Counted from the stretch's first letter, positions 48,375 through 58,760 are shown. The stretch is 64,000 nucleotides of DNA from an uncultured Granulosicoccaceae bacterium (GCA_937965695.1 CALCKW010000012.1:1-64000); one strand, 5' to 3'. The notes: a model not told the origin generated them from the letters alone. Program-made: numbers and translations.

Positions 48375-49640
48375 CTATGCGCCAGTCTTGCGGCGATAAA
48401 CGATATCTATCCAAACGGCAAAGACCAGCACGATACCAACCACTATTGACTGTAACGGCGCATCCACACCCACTGAAGCCATGCCCGACTGCAAAGACTG
48501 CATGATTAGCGCTCCTATAACAGCCCCGTAAATCGTACCAAATCCGCCGGATAGAGCCGTGCCACCGATCACTGCTGCTGCTATGACTCTCAGCTCATCC
48601 AAGGTGCCCAAACCCACATCTACTGCCCCTAAACGCGCCGATGCGATGACAGCCGATATGCCTGTCAACGCCCCCATCAGAGCAAAAATTTTAACCGTCA
48701 GTAGCCGTGTATTGATACCGGAGAGTTCCGCTGCTTCAGGGTTTCCACCAGTCGCATAAACGTAGCGTCCAAATCGGGTGCGAGTGGAAATGATGGTCAT
48801 TACAACGGTCACCAACAGTAAAATGATCACAGGGATTGCGACACCGTGGAACAGTTGCAAACCATCAACCATTTCAACGCCGCGTGCTTCAGCGATACGC
48901 GGCAATGCACCTTTGGCTATTTTGTAGGAGTTCATCACCCAGACAAATCCAATCACAAGACCGACAACTAGCACCATCAGAATACCTTCCGCCCAAACCG
49001 GCTTCATCGCGAATCCATGCTTGGCTTTTCTTCTGCGGCTCATCAGCATCATAACAACCGCAACAACGGAGGCGAAGACCCCAAAACCCCAGCTCAAGGT
49101 TTCGCCGAGTGTGCCATCAGCACCGCCACCCAATAGTCTAAAACTAGGGTCTAAAGGGGCTACCGTTTGACCGTGGGTCACCCACCACATAGCGCCGCGG
49201 TAAACTAAAAAACCACCCAAGGTGACGATAAACGCGGGCACTGTCAGATAACCAATTATCCAACCTTGAAATGCTCCTATACACGCGCCCATCAATACGG
49301 CTACTAGCGCGGCAACAATCCAAATGGCTCCGTGTCCAAGGCCAAAAACATCGGGTAACACATGAACCTGCAGCGCCGCTACTGTCATGCCGATGAACCC
49401 CAACATTGACCCGACTGATAGATCGATATGACGAGTAACGATAACAAACACCATTCCGGTAGCCATCACCGCGACTGAGGCAGTTTGTACCGATAGGTTA
49501 AAAAGATTTCGTGGCGTCAGAAAACGCCCGCCAGTGATTAAATCGAACATCACCCATAGCACTACAAGTGCCCCGATCATGCCCAGCAACCGAGTGTCTA
49601 AACCCAGTTTGCCAAAAAAAGTTTGCTTCGAGACTTGCAT
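48375..49640 (-). CDS. xylH: Xylose ABC transporter permease
   Basis: The 421-residue inner-membrane permease has about ten to twelve helices of the BPD_transp_2 (RbsC/XylH) type. The conserved NLFNLSVQTASVAVMATGMV is near residue 42 and RYVYATGGNPEAAELSGI near 290. Its length is closer to XylH than to RbsC (~320). It is co-directional with xylF and xylG, separated from xylF by a hairpin and from xylG by 12 bases. Confidence 0.87.
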   Translation of the reverse strand: MQVSKQTFFGKLGLDTRLLGMIGALVVLWVMFDLITGGRFLTPRNLFNLSVQTASVAVMATGMVFVIVTRHIDLSVGSMLGFIGMTVAALQVHVLPDVFGLGHGAIWIVAALVAVLMGACIGAFQGWIIGYLTVPAFIVTLGGFLVYRGAMWWVTHGQTVAPLDPSFRLLGGGADGTLGETLSWGFGVFASVVAVVMMLMSRRRKAKHGFAMKPVWAEGILMVLVVGLVIGFVWVMNSYKIAKGALPRIAEARGVEMVDGLQLFHGVAIPVIILLLVTVVMTIISTRTRFGRYVYATGGNPEAAELSGINTRLLTVKIFALMGALTGISAVIASARLGAVDVGLGTLDELRVIAAAVIGGTALSGGFGTIYGAVIGALIMQSLQSGMASVGVDAPLQSIVVGIVLVFAVWIDIVYRRKTGA

Positions 49641-49692
49641 TTTCTAAGTGCTCCATAGCTTTAAGCGAGGTTTTCGGGGGCTTTAAACTAAA

Positions 49693-49720
49693 AGTGGCGC
49701 CCTTAGAGAAGGACGCCACT
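49693..49720 (-). repeat. Intercistronic hairpin between xylF and xylH
   Basis: On the minus strand the RNA forms a 12-bp stem (outer AGTGGCG/CGCCACT) with a tetraloop, followed by UUUU. It lies 23 bases past the xylF stop. It should allow partial termination or protect xylF mRNA, giving more binding protein than permease. Confidence 0.75.
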
Positions 49721-49742
49721 ATGTCTAACAGCGAGTTAAAAC

Positions 49743-50762
49743 TTACTCACAAGCCACATTTGAAGAGCCAGCGCAAAGTGCATCTTTGGCAATCCAACCC
49801 GCGTCTAAAACAACGCTGAGGTTGTCAGCAGTGACAGGAACAGGTGCTAAGAACATGGAGTTCATCACTGTACCGGATGGTGATGTCCACTCTGAAGCAC
49901 CTTCAACAGCATCGCCCTTAGCCATCGCAACGGCGATTTCGCCTGCAGCTTTACCAAGTGCACGTGCGTCTTTCCAAACAGAGACTGTCTGAGTGCCAGT
50001 AGCAACACGGTTAAGAGCAGCATGATCACCGTCTTGACCTGAAACAGGTAAACCTTCCAAGCCTTGAGCGGTCAGAGCTGCAACAACTCCACCAGCGGTG
50101 CCGTCGTTAGAGGCGACAACAGCGTCTACTTTATTGTCTTGAGCTGTAAGAATCTGCTCCATGTTGCGCTGTGCATTGGCTGGCACCCATCCATCGGTGT
50201 AAGCCTCGGCGACGATAGTGATATCACCTGCGTCTATCGCAGCCTGCAGCACTTCCTGTTGTCCACCGCGCAAGAAATCTGCATTCGGATCAGTTGGCGA
50301 GCCTTTGATCATGACGTAGTTGCCTTTAGGCTGAGCTGCGAGCACGGCGCGTGCTTGCATGCGGCCAACTTCGACATTGTCAAATGTCAGGTAAAAAGCA
50401 CGGTCGTCTTCAATCAGACGATCGTAGGCTACGACTGGAATACCCTCGTCCGATGCGGCTTGCACAGCGGGGCCAACAGCAGACGCGTCTTGCGCGAGAA
50501 TGATCAGAGCAGTTGCTCCCTGAGCAATCAAGCTCTCAACATCAGCCAACTGCTTGCCTGAAGATGACTGTGCATCGGCAGAGATGTATTTCGCACCAGC
50601 TGCTTCAAGCGCGCTTTTTATGGCGGCTTCATCAGTCTTCCAGCGTTCTTCTTGAAAGTTAGACCAGCTCACGCCCACTGTAATTGCCTCGTCTGCTGCA
50701 AATGCAACAGTCGAAACACTGATGCCCACACTGAGGGCAGCCATTGCTAATAACTTTTTCAT
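49743..50762 (-). CDS. xylF: D-xylose-binding periplasmic protein
   Basis: The 339-residue type I periplasmic binding protein has a 22-residue signal ending AFA. It follows the XylF pattern: ITVGVSWSNFQEERWKTDEA near 26, VVAYDRLI near 115, and VVASNDGTAGGVVAAL near 212. It captures xylose for XylGH. I chose ATG 50762, where the signal starts. An operator shared with xylB lies 79-101 bases upstream and a matching half-site lies close to the start. Confidence 0.9.
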   Translation of the reverse strand: MKKLLAMAALSVGISVSTVAFAADEAITVGVSWSNFQEERWKTDEAAIKSALEAAGAKYISADAQSSSGKQLADVESLIAQGATALIILAQDASAVGPAVQAASDEGIPVVAYDRLIEDDRAFYLTFDNVEVGRMQARAVLAAQPKGNYVMIKGSPTDPNADFLRGGQQEVLQAAIDAGDITIVAEAYTDGWVPANAQRNMEQILTAQDNKVDAVVASNDGTAGGVVAALTAQGLEGLPVSGQDGDHAALNRVATGTQTVSVWKDARALGKAAGEIAVAMAKGDAVEGASEWTSPSGTVMNSMFLAPVPVTADNLSVVLDAGWIAKDALCAGSSNVACE

Positions 50763-50778
50763 AGTCCAAAAGACTCCA

Positions 50779-50788
50779 TTTAATTTGA
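50779..50788. promoter_or_regulatory. Half-site of the XylR operator near the xylF start
   Basis: TCAAATTAAA on the minus strand repeats the right arm of the full operator at 50841-50863. No left arm stands at the right distance, so it may be an auxiliary site or chance. Confidence 0.35.
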
Positions 50789-50840
50789 TACGCCACAGCA
50801 ATAGACAGCTGCCGACGCTTGAGACTGTACTTTGCAGCAA

Positions 50841-50863
50841 TTTAATTCGGAAATCAAATTAAA
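50841..50863. promoter_or_regulatory. XylR operator upstream of xylF
   Basis: The site is TTTAATT-N9-AATTAAA, whose spacer begins with C and ends with TCA. A site with the same arms, spacing and flanking spacer bases stands upstream of xylB. It lies in the gap between xylF and the divergent ROK regulator gene, the expected place. Confidence 0.75.
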
Positions 50864-51007
50864 TTACACTTCGATACCGTTTTACTTGTCAGCCATCGTC
50901 TTTGACCCTTAGGATACGTACGCCGACAAAGGACAAGCTAAGCCTAAAGCGCCCCTAAAGGCAGCAAATCAGCCTTATAATCTGGCATCCGTGAACGAGA
51001 AATCAGC

Positions 51008-52201
51008 ATGAATCAGGAACCCAAAAGCGGCAGTCGACATCTATTGCTCAAAGCAATTCGACAGCATGGCCGTATGGCCCGTATAGATTTGGCGCGTGTA
51101 ACTGGCATTTCACAAGCGACGGTCACAACGGTTACAGCGGACATGCTGCGGCAAGGACTAATTGCTGAACACAGCGCTGACGAAAATAAATCCGAACCCG
51201 GTGTTCGCCGTGGACGACCTCGTGTTCAACTAAAGCTGAGAGGCGCGGCCCACCTAGTGGCCGGGGTAAAAATAGCTAACGACGTTCTTTCTATCGTGTT
51301 TATGGATTTTGCCGGAAAGTTACTAGGCGACTACACAGCACCTTTAGAAGAAAATGTCATGGCCCCGCAAGTCCTGTGCGATCAGCTGAAAACTGCAATT
51401 TTTGCTGCCGCCGAACACAACGGACTCGATGCAAACAATATATCGGCGGTCGGAATTGGAGTCGCAGGAGTCGTCGACACTGAACGCGGGATCGTGCATT
51501 GGTCACCGTCATTGACAGAGCGCAACGTACCTTTGCAACAACTTGTAGCAGCGACTATTGGTTGCCCGAGTTATGTCGACAACGACACCAACCTTGTCGC
51601 GGTGGCAGAAATGCTCTTTGGCCACGGTGTTGGTGCCAGCGAATTTATCGTCATCACCGTCGAGTCCGGAGTTGGCATGGGCATCATCCTAAACGGCGAA
51701 CTTTATCGTGGCGCTCGCGGCTGCGGGGCTGAGTTTGGGCACTGCAAGGTGCAACTTGACGGTGCACTTTGTCGCTGTGGACAGAGAGGCTGCCTGGAAG
51801 CCTATGTCGCCGACTACGCCTTAATTAGAGAAGCTTCTGTGTGTGGTATCGAAACAAAAGGGAACGTAAAACCTATTTTCGACGCAGCACGCGATGATAA
51901 TGCAGCTGCAAAGAACATAATCACTCGTGCCTCCAGAATGTTTTCAATGGGCATTGCAAATGTCATCAATATTTTTGACCCACAATTAATCATTCTTGCC
52001 GGTGCTCGCATGCAGCACAAAGATATCTATGCCACAGTTTCTTCAGCTGTCCGCGAGCAAATAGTACAAGTCGATATTGATCCACCGGAAATAATCGAGC
52101 ACGATTGGGGTGACTTAATGTGGGCTAAAGGCGCTGCCGCCTATGCCATTGATCGGGTGGCTGAAACATCACTGCTCAGCAAGGGTGATCATGCAGTTTA
52201 G
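51008..52201 (+). CDS. xylR: ROK-family xylose repressor
   Basis: The 397-residue protein has an N-terminal winged helix (RIDLARVTGISQATVTTVTA near residue 25-44). A ROK sugar-kinase-like domain follows, with the zinc site CRCGQRGCLEAY near 257 and GVGVGIVNL-like segments. ROK proteins of this layout (XylR, NagC) repress sugar genes and release DNA when they bind the sugar. It is divergent from xylFHG and faces away from xylB. Two matching operators at xylF and xylB fit control by it. Its last 11 bases overlap the start of the FG-GAP gene. Confidence 0.9.
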   Translation: MNQEPKSGSRHLLLKAIRQHGRMARIDLARVTGISQATVTTVTADMLRQGLIAEHSADENKSEPGVRRGRPRVQLKLRGAAHLVAGVKIANDVLSIVFMDFAGKLLGDYTAPLEENVMAPQVLCDQLKTAIFAAAEHNGLDANNISAVGIGVAGVVDTERGIVHWSPSLTERNVPLQQLVAATIGCPSYVDNDTNLVAVAEMLFGHGVGASEFIVITVESGVGMGIILNGELYRGARGCGAEFGHCKVQLDGALCRCGQRGCLEAYVADYALIREASVCGIETKGNVKPIFDAARDDNAAAKNIITRASRMFSMGIANVINIFDPQLIILAGARMQHKDIYATVSSAVREQIVQVDIDPPEIIEHDWGDLMWAKGAAAYAIDRVAETSLLSKGDHAV

Positions 52202-53705
52202 ATTTTTTTTATTGCTCTTATTATCAGCGCAAGTAGCGGCTGAAACGCATTTTACGCCAATAAAAGTTCCTGACCACAGTTATACCGGTGGATGGCACTA
52301 TTATGTAGGCGGCGGCATTGCAAGCTTTGATTGCAACGGAGACAATTTACCTGAACTGTATGCAACTGGCGGTGCCAGCTCAGCTACGTTATTGCGCAAT
52401 ACATCGATACTCGGCGGTGAATTAAGCTTCCGTGCAGATACCGCTCCTGAACTAGCTATTGTGGGCTTGACTGGCGCCTACCCATTAGACATCGACTCAG
52501 ATGGCGAGCTAGACCTTGTCCTACTTAGCACTGGCAAAAACCAACTGATGCGAGGATTAGGTGACTGCGAGTTTTCACCTTTCGAAAAATTGGGTCTAAG
52601 CCAAGAAGCCAAGTGGAGTACTAGTTTTTCTGCAACGTGGGAACCAGAAAAAGCCTTGCCAACACTAGCGGTGGGCAACTATGTCGATCGCAACGACCCT
52701 ACCGGCCCGTTTGGCACCTGCGACAGCAACATACTCTACCGACCAATAGCAAATAACTACAATTCACCCATTATGCTAGAGCCAGGCTTTTGCGCGCTTT
52801 CCATGCTTTTTTCAGACTGGTCTCGCCAAGCTAAGCCCGAGCTCCGTATCAGCAATGACCGGCACTACTATGTCAAGGGTGGTGCAGAACAGTTGTGGAG
52901 AATGGGCGAAATTCCAAGTCTCTACAAGGAATCCGACGGCTGGCATCGGCATCAATTGTGGGGTATGGGAATCGCAAGCCGTGACATAACGGGTGACGGC
53001 TTTCCCGATGTCTACCTATCTTCCATGGGCGATCAGCGTCTGCAAATCCAAGACACTCCTGGCCACCCCACTTTCACTGATGTTCCTTTTGATTGGGGCA
53101 CCAGCGCACATCGTCCGCACACCGGAGAAGACGGCCGCCCTTCCACGGGCTGGCACACAGCCTTTGGCGACGTCAACAATGATGGCTTAGACGATATATT
53201 TGTAGCGAAAGGCAATGTAGAACAAATGCCCGGTAGTGCCATGCAGGACCCTAATTCGCTGTTGCTTGCAACAGCACCGCAGCGCTGGACAGAAATTGCA
53301 AATGAAGCAGGCGTAGCGAGTTTCCACCGAAGTCGTGGTGCTGCTCTGGTGGATCTAAACAATGATGGCCTGCTGGATCTGGCAGTCAATAATCGACGAG
53401 AACTATTACAAGTTTGGCAGAACACCAGCGCCAACACGGGAAAATGGCTCTCGGTATCGTTGCGACAGCCAGGGATAAACACCCAAGCAGTTGGTGCTTG
53501 GATAGAGCTCAAAACACAAGCGACCCAAACAACACAAGCGCGTGAGATTACAGTGGGCGGAGGACACGGCGGAGGTAATTCTGGACCTGAGCATTTCGGG
53601 GTTGGGGATGCCGAATACGTGAATGTGCGGGTCATTTGGCCGGACGGCAAAGCTACAAGCTGGCGCAAATTCGCGACCGACCAAGACGTCACGATCAACC
53701 GTTAG
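52191..53705 (+). CDS. Secreted FG-GAP/VCBS repeat protein with UnbV/ASPIC end
   Basis: The 504-residue protein has a clear signal peptide (~residues 1-18, ending VAA). Several calcium-type repeats follow (DCNGDNLPELY, DIDSDGELDLV, DITGDGFPDVYL, DVNNDGLDDIFV, DLNNDGLLDLAV), as in beta-propeller FG-GAP domains. A C-terminal UnbV/ASPIC domain spans ~420-504, with GGHGGGNSGPEHFGVG. Such proteins bind ligands or surfaces; their chemistry is unknown. I chose ATG 52191, with AAGGG upstream, overlapping the xylR stop by 11 bases, so it is translationally coupled to the xylose repressor. It converges with the dihaem gene two bases away. Confidence 0.82.
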   Translation: MQFRFFLLLLLSAQVAAETHFTPIKVPDHSYTGGWHYYVGGGIASFDCNGDNLPELYATGGASSATLLRNTSILGGELSFRADTAPELAIVGLTGAYPLDIDSDGELDLVLLSTGKNQLMRGLGDCEFSPFEKLGLSQEAKWSTSFSATWEPEKALPTLAVGNYVDRNDPTGPFGTCDSNILYRPIANNYNSPIMLEPGFCALSMLFSDWSRQAKPELRISNDRHYYVKGGAEQLWRMGEIPSLYKESDGWHRHQLWGMGIASRDITGDGFPDVYLSSMGDQRLQIQDTPGHPTFTDVPFDWGTSAHRPHTGEDGRPSTGWHTAFGDVNNDGLDDIFVAKGNVEQMPGSAMQDPNSLLLATAPQRWTEIANEAGVASFHRSRGAALVDLNNDGLLDLAVNNRRELLQVWQNTSANTGKWLSVSLRQPGINTQAVGAWIELKTQATQTTQAREITVGGGHGGGNSGPEHFGVGDAEYVNVRVIWPDGKATSWRKFATDQDVTINR

Positions 53706-53707
53706 AT

Positions 53708-55006
53708 CTACTTCTCTACGGGTAATCCACTCGGCACAGTATCTGGTACGCCTAATCGCCCCCTTAATGCAGCAGGATCATTCAACGTTGCTAAGAAAGC
53801 CAGTAAATCCGCCACCTCTTGATCGTCTAGGGGTATTGCTTCCAATTCATTGGCAGCTGCAATAGCTGCTATCTCATTCGCGTCATCCATTACTCGCCAG
53901 TCTTTTGTATCAGGCAGAACAGGTAGCACAACCTGAGACCGATCATAACTTTTTAAACGTTCTACTGGATCTAAGTGATGCCTAACGACAGCCTCTAACG
54001 AAGCGTAAGCACCGCTGTGACCATAGGGCCCAGTCTCTGTTACGTTGCGTAGCGATGGGGTGCGAAAAGCGTAGGCATCTGCTTCGTCACCCGTGACTCG
54101 CATGCGACCTACATCGCGAGCATGGCGCTCAAAGCGAGCGGCCTTACCAGGCCCCAATTGCGGCATAGCGATGGCGTGAAAATCGTGATCTGTTTGAAAC
54201 TGACCTGAATGGCACTGGTCACACTGCGCTTTGCCATAGAATAACTCCATCCCGCGAGCGGCCGCTGCAGGCAGCACCTCGCCATCTCTTAGGAAACGAT
54301 CAAATGCACTGTTATCACTGCGCCATTCAACCGCCATAAAGGCGGCCAACGCATCTGAGATATGGACAAAACCAAGCTCTGCAGTGTCTCCAAAAATGGC
54401 TTCTAGCTCAATTCTATAATGCTCAATATCTAACACGCGCCGGGATATTAAATCCCAAGCTCCGCCTGGGCCAGTCAAAAAACCCTGACGTACCGCTTGG
54501 GAAATTTTATTTTCAGAATAATGACCTGCCATCTCATCTGCGGATAAAACAGGAAACATCGACTGCGCTGAGAGCACACCACTGAACCCCGCAATCATCT
54601 CTGCGCCCAGCGGCGTTCGCACGCCGTTAGGTTGCAGACTATTTTGCTCGAGCCGTCCGTCGTGGAACATCACGCCGAACTCTTCGGCACCTAGGTTAAA
54701 AAGCGCCGGCGCATTTCGTGGAATACGCTGCTCCGGTTTATTGTCTGCATCGATTTTTCTTTCCAATCCTAATCCATGTGCTCCATCGCCCAGCCCCAAC
54801 GAAAGACCATCGCCCGTACCATGGCGCGGATGGTGACAACTAGCGCAAGAGGTTGATTCCCCACCGCTGAGTATTGGATCGTAAAAGAGCTGCTGTCCTA
54901 GGTGGACTAAAGCTGGTTCTTGGACCGGAAACTCGCTGTCAGCACGGGGAAGAGGACCAGCTTGTGCTACACCCAAACAGACCATCAGTGCTAAAAGAAT
55001 CCTCAT
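53708..55006 (-). CDS. MauG / cytochrome c peroxidase-like dihaem protein
   Basis: The 432-residue protein has a 16-residue signal and two haem-binding motifs, CASCH (C54, C57, H58) and CDQCH (C262, C265, H266). It also has the family's RTPSLRNVTETGPYGHSGAY near 320-340. Members reduce peroxide or, like MauG, carry out oxidative modification of a partner protein. The start overlaps the galM stop in ATGA, making it the last gene of the xylB-xylA-galM unit, an unexpected place for a periplasmic haem enzyme. Its convergent neighbour is the FG-GAP/UnbV gene, so the two may be functional partners. Confidence 0.85.
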   Translation of the reverse strand: MRILLALMVCLGVAQAGPLPRADSEFPVQEPALVHLGQQLFYDPILSGGESTSCASCHHPRHGTGDGLSLGLGDGAHGLGLERKIDADNKPEQRIPRNAPALFNLGAEEFGVMFHDGRLEQNSLQPNGVRTPLGAEMIAGFSGVLSAQSMFPVLSADEMAGHYSENKISQAVRQGFLTGPGGAWDLISRRVLDIEHYRIELEAIFGDTAELGFVHISDALAAFMAVEWRSDNSAFDRFLRDGEVLPAAAARGMELFYGKAQCDQCHSGQFQTDHDFHAIAMPQLGPGKAARFERHARDVGRMRVTGDEADAYAFRTPSLRNVTETGPYGHSGAYASLEAVVRHHLDPVERLKSYDRSQVVLPVLPDTKDWRVMDDANEIAAIAAANELEAIPLDDQEVADLLAFLATLNDPAALRGRLGVPDTVPSGLPVEK

Positions 55007-55971
55007 TGCGGCGATATTGCCAGACGAAGATTTTGCTCATAAGGCGTATCAGGGCCGTATAGAATTGACGGAAAATGGGTGTTCGATAGAGCATCGGGGT
55101 AGTTTTGTGCTTCCAGGCAAAAACCGGCAAAACGTTGATGTACAGCGCCTGAAGCCGGCTCAGCAAACTGCCCGAGCGCTCCGGCTGTATAAAGCTGAAC
55201 ACAGGGTTGATCGGTCCACAGTTGCAATTTCATTCCATTTATAGCTTGTGCCTCAACAACCGGGTGCTTCACGTCGCTGGTATCTAAAACAAAACTTGCA
55301 TCGTGTCCAAGCCGCTCTGGATCCGCATTGCCAATAAGGCGGGACTGACGAAAATCATAGGCCGTGTTTTCTACGCTTTCTATGCTTCCCAGGGGGAATG
55401 CCTGGGAGTCGGTAGGTGTATATAGGCCAGCGCTGACACGCAAACTGTGATCGCGAATATCACCATTTCCCATCAAGTTAAAATAGTTGTGCTGTGCCAT
55501 GTTAATAGGGGTCAGACGATCCGGCACCGCGAGCATTTGATAACTTAACTCATACCCAGACAGTTGCATGGTCACTTCAAACTGTACATTACCCGGAAAA
55601 CCTTGATCTAAATGCGGCGAAGAATAGCTAAATTTAACCGTCTTTTCATCGATGACTTGGGTTTCCCAATTGCACCAAGCTAGGCCACCGTGACCACCGT
55701 GGATTTGATGAGGAGGTATGTTGGCAGAAAGCGGGAACGTTTCACCATCTAGCTCAAAGCTAGAGCCTGTGATGCGATTAACCACCCGTCCAATGACTGT
55801 TCCCATGACATAAGGGTTAGCGAGGTAATCCTCTGCGTTTGCGTAACCCAGAACAACCGGAACCCCGGCCACATGCCAAGACTGGACAGCACAGCCAATC
55901 GACAAAACGCGTACCTGTACCTCGCCATCTCGCAGCAGTACAGATTTGATCTCGGCGTTGCGTCTGCTCAT
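55003..55971 (-). CDS. galM: Aldose 1-epimerase (mutarotase)
   Basis: The 322-residue beta-sandwich protein interconverts alpha and beta sugars. The family motifs are NRITGSSFELDG near 65, PPHQIHGGHGGLAW near 86 (catalytic His), QHNYFNLMG near 159, and the catalytic Glu region FCLEAQNYPDAL near 283. It sits three bases after xylA, so it likely supplies the xylose anomer that XylA uses. Its stop overlaps the dihaem-protein start. Confidence 0.9.
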   Translation of the reverse strand: MSRRNAEIKSVLLRDGEVQVRVLSIGCAVQSWHVAGVPVVLGYANAEDYLANPYVMGTVIGRVVNRITGSSFELDGETFPLSANIPPHQIHGGHGGLAWCNWETQVIDEKTVKFSYSSPHLDQGFPGNVQFEVTMQLSGYELSYQMLAVPDRLTPINMAQHNYFNLMGNGDIRDHSLRVSAGLYTPTDSQAFPLGSIESVENTAYDFRQSRLIGNADPERLGHDASFVLDTSDVKHPVVEAQAINGMKLQLWTDQPCVQLYTAGALGQFAEPASGAVHQRFAGFCLEAQNYPDALSNTHFPSILYGPDTPYEQNLRLAISPQ

Positions 55972-55974
55972 CGT

Positions 55975-57288
55975 TTAAACAAATCGATTAACGTAATTTT
56001 CTAAGCGTTCTTGTCGACCAGAAACAGGCTCAGGGCGCAAGTCTGTCTTGCGTACATAGGCTGCGATATCAGACAGATCGTAGCTACCATCAAGCATTTT
56101 CTGCGCGTATTCGTTGTCCCATTTGACGTAACGATCGCTCAATTGCTTCTCTAAACCTCCGTCATCCACCATTGCCGCAGCCGCTTGCAACCCGCGTGCA
56201 CAAATATCCATACCACCTGCATGACCTGTGATCAGATCAATCGGATCAAGCGATTGACGACGCAGTTTAGCGTCAAAATTGGTGCCACCGGAACCAAGCC
56301 CTCCAGCCTTAAGAATATGATAATAAGCCAAGGCCACTTCAGGGACATTATTGGGGAACTGATCCGTGTCCCAGCCAGACTGGTAGTCATTGCGATTCAT
56401 ATCAATAGAGCCCAACAGTCCTTCGGCAGCAGCAGTTGCTATCTCGTGCTCAAAAGAGTGGCCCGCTAGGATAGCGTGCCCCTGCTCCAAGTTGAGTTTG
56501 ACCTCGTTTTCCAGTCCATACTTTCGAAGAAATCCAATGCAAGTCGCTGCGTCGTAATCATACTGGTGCTTGGACGGCTCTTGAGGTTTCGGCTCCACCA
56601 GTATTTGGCCTTTGAACCCTATTTTGTGCTTGTACTCCACGACCATATTGAGAAAGCGACCCATGTGGTCAAGTTCTTTGCCTAGGTCCGTGTTTAGCAA
56701 TGTCTCGTAGCCTTCTCGGCCACCCCAGAGCACATAGTTCTGCCCACCCATTTTGTGCGTGGCATCCATACAAGATTTAACTGTCGCTGCAGCAAAGGCG
56801 AAGATATCTGGATCAGGATTAGTAGAGGCACCGGACATCCAGCGACGATCACTGAACATATTTGCTGTACCCCACAACAAACCGATACCGGAACTTTCCA
56901 TCTTCCCCATCATGTAGTCGGTAATTTCGTCTAAAGTACTGACGTTATCTGCATAATTCCCTTGTTCCGGGCGAACGTCGGCGTCGTGCCAACAAAAATA
57001 CGGCACTCCCAACAACTCAAACATTTCAAATGCCACATCCGCTTTCATCTTCGCACGGCCCATATCATCTTGTGGGTGCCATGGACGCTGAAAAGTCGGG
57101 CCACCAAAAGGATCGTGCCCTTCCCATGCAAATGAGTGCCAATAGGCAACGGCAAAGCGCAGGTGCTCTTCAGCACGCTTGCCGAGTATCATTTCGTCAG
57201 GGTTGTAATGTTTGAAGGCCAGTTCATTTTGGCTATCTCGCCCTTCGAATTGCAACTTTTCTATTCCATCAAAAAAACCTGTACTCAT
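55975..57288 (-). CDS. xylA: Xylose isomerase
   Basis: XylA converts D-xylose to D-xylulose with two divalent metal ions. The 437-residue TIM barrel has the catalytic His in [11 protein letters not shown] near 101 and WGGREGYE near 188. The metal-binding [14 protein letters not shown] is near 232 and the family segment GGTNFDAK near 307. Its length is that of the long (class II) isomerases. I chose ATG 57288, with AGGAG upstream, which overlaps the xylB stop in ATGA; a longer reading into xylB is not needed. Confidence 0.96.
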   Translation of the reverse strand: MSTGFFDGIEKLQFEGRDSQNELAFKHYNPDEMILGKRAEEHLRFAVAYWHSFAWEGHDPFGGPTFQRPWHPQDDMGRAKMKADVAFEMFELLGVPYFCWHDADVRPEQGNYADNVSTLDEITDYMMGKMESSGIGLLWGTANMFSDRRWMSGASTNPDPDIFAFAAATVKSCMDATHKMGGQNYVLWGGREGYETLLNTDLGKELDHMGRFLNMVVEYKHKIGFKGQILVEPKPQEPSKHQYDYDAATCIGFLRKYGLENEVKLNLEQGHAILAGHSFEHEIATAAAEGLLGSIDMNRNDYQSGWDTDQFPNNVPEVALAYYHILKAGGLGSGGTNFDAKLRRQSLDPIDLITGHAGGMDICARGLQAAAAMVDDGGLEKQLSDRYVKWDNEYAQKMLDGSYDLSDIAAYVRKTDLRPEPVSGRQERLENYVNRFV

Positions 57289-58736
57289 GACATCTCCTTT
57301 AATGCGGGGTAAGCAGCACGCCATCTGACGTAAGCGGCTTCAAAATCTTCAACTAATTCTTTGCGCGGCTCTACGGTACGCGCTATCTTTGGCTTTTGCA
57401 TAACCCTCTCAGGATCCGCACCTGTGGCAGCACATTGCGCCAAACGCGCAGCCCCCATGGCCGCGCCAAACTCTCCTGCTTCGGGTAGATCTAGAGGCAT
57501 ATTCAACGCGGTAGCGCATAGTTCGACCCAATAAGCAGAGCCTGTTCCGCCACCAATGGCTAATGCTCTATTGAGCTGGGCACCTGTCACACGTAACGCT
57601 TCCAAACTATCGCGCAAAGCGAAAGCAACACCTTGCAACACAGCGCGGCTCAGGTCCTCGGGACCATGCGAAATATCTAATCCGATAAAAGCGCCACGAA
57701 TTTGGCTGTCATTGTGTGGCGTGCGCTCACCCGAGAGATAAGGTAAAAAATGAATGGTACTAGGCACATCAATGCTTTCGCCCAATGCGGACGTCAGCTC
57801 ATGCGCTTCTCGCCCCAACTGCCGCGCAAGCCAATTGAGGCTGTCCGTCGCAGCCAAAATGACGCCCATCTGATACCAGCGATCAGGCACCGCATGACAA
57901 AAAGTATGTACCGCCGACGCCGGCATCGGGGCATAACTATTACGTGCCACCAACAGAACACCAGAGGTCCCAAGGGAAATAAATCCATCTCCCTCTGCGA
58001 GCGCTCCCACGCCGCAAGCAGCAGCTGCGTTGTCAGCCGCGCCTCCTGCTACAACCACGTCATTACTCAAACCCCAACTCTTGGCCAATTCAGGTTTTAA
58101 AGTACCGGCACAAGCGGATCCCTCTACCAGAGTTGGCATATTCTCTCTGCCCATACCAGATGCGCGTAACAGGTCATCAGACCACTCGCGTGCACTAACA
58201 TCCAACCATGAGGTGCCTGCAGCATCTGACATATCAGAGGTATGTGAGCCCGTCAGCCAAAGATTGAGATAATCTTTTGGCAACAGAACTTTTGACACTT
58301 TGGCAAACGTTTCAGGCTCGTGTCTGGCAACCCAAATTAGCTTAGGAGCGGTAAATCCTGGGAAAACAATGTTCCCTGACAATTCACGAACCTCGGCCAC
58401 GGCATCCAATGCAGCAGCCTCCTCGTGGCTGCGAGTATCGTTCCACAAAATACACGGACGCAGCACGCTGTCCTGATCGTCCAATAGCGTCGCACCGTGC
58501 ATATGACCAGCAACGGCTAAACCTAGCACCTGCTCAAAAGCATCCGGGTTCTCGTCACGTAACTGGGCGACACATTTTTCACAAGCGACAATCCAATTAG
58601 CAGGATCTTGTTCACTCCAGCCACTGTTCGGATGCATCACTTCATAGCCGAATTCCGCAGATGCAGCTACTTGGCCCTCGGAAGAAACCAATAAGGCCCT
58701 CAGACCCGATGTCCCCAGATCCAATCCTAAAAACAT
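57285..58736 (-). CDS. xylB: Xylulokinase
   Basis: XylB phosphorylates D-xylulose to xylulose 5-phosphate for the pentose phosphate pathway. The 483-residue FGGY kinase has [14 protein letters not shown] at the N-terminus, HMHGATLLD near 78, the catalytic-base segment [11 protein letters not shown] near 230, and GGGTGSAYW near 390. It is first in the xylB-xylA-galM-dihaem unit. AGGAG precedes the ATG and an operator with an embedded -35 lies just upstream. Confidence 0.95.
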   Translation of the reverse strand: MFLGLDLGTSGLRALLVSSEGQVAASAEFGYEVMHPNSGWSEQDPANWIVACEKCVAQLRDENPDAFEQVLGLAVAGHMHGATLLDDQDSVLRPCILWNDTRSHEEAAALDAVAEVRELSGNIVFPGFTAPKLIWVARHEPETFAKVSKVLLPKDYLNLWLTGSHTSDMSDAAGTSWLDVSAREWSDDLLRASGMGRENMPTLVEGSACAGTLKPELAKSWGLSNDVVVAGGAADNAAAACGVGALAEGDGFISLGTSGVLLVARNSYAPMPASAVHTFCHAVPDRWYQMGVILAATDSLNWLARQLGREAHELTSALGESIDVPSTIHFLPYLSGERTPHNDSQIRGAFIGLDISHGPEDLSRAVLQGVAFALRDSLEALRVTGAQLNRALAIGGGTGSAYWVELCATALNMPLDLPEAGEFGAAMGAARLAQCAATGADPERVMQKPKIARTVEPRKELVEDFEAAYVRWRAAYPALKEMS

Positions 58737-58760
58737 ACGCTTTTCTCCTCAATAGGCTGC

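Noticed and set aside
50064-50561. A 165-codon plus-strand frame antisense to xylF
   Set aside because: xylF is clearly the coding frame, and the antisense protein has no recognisable pattern.
53033-53698. A 221-codon frame antisense to the FG-GAP/UnbV gene
   Set aside because: The sense frame has signal peptide, calcium-type repeats and the UnbV end. The antisense product shows no domain and is a shadow of codon bias.
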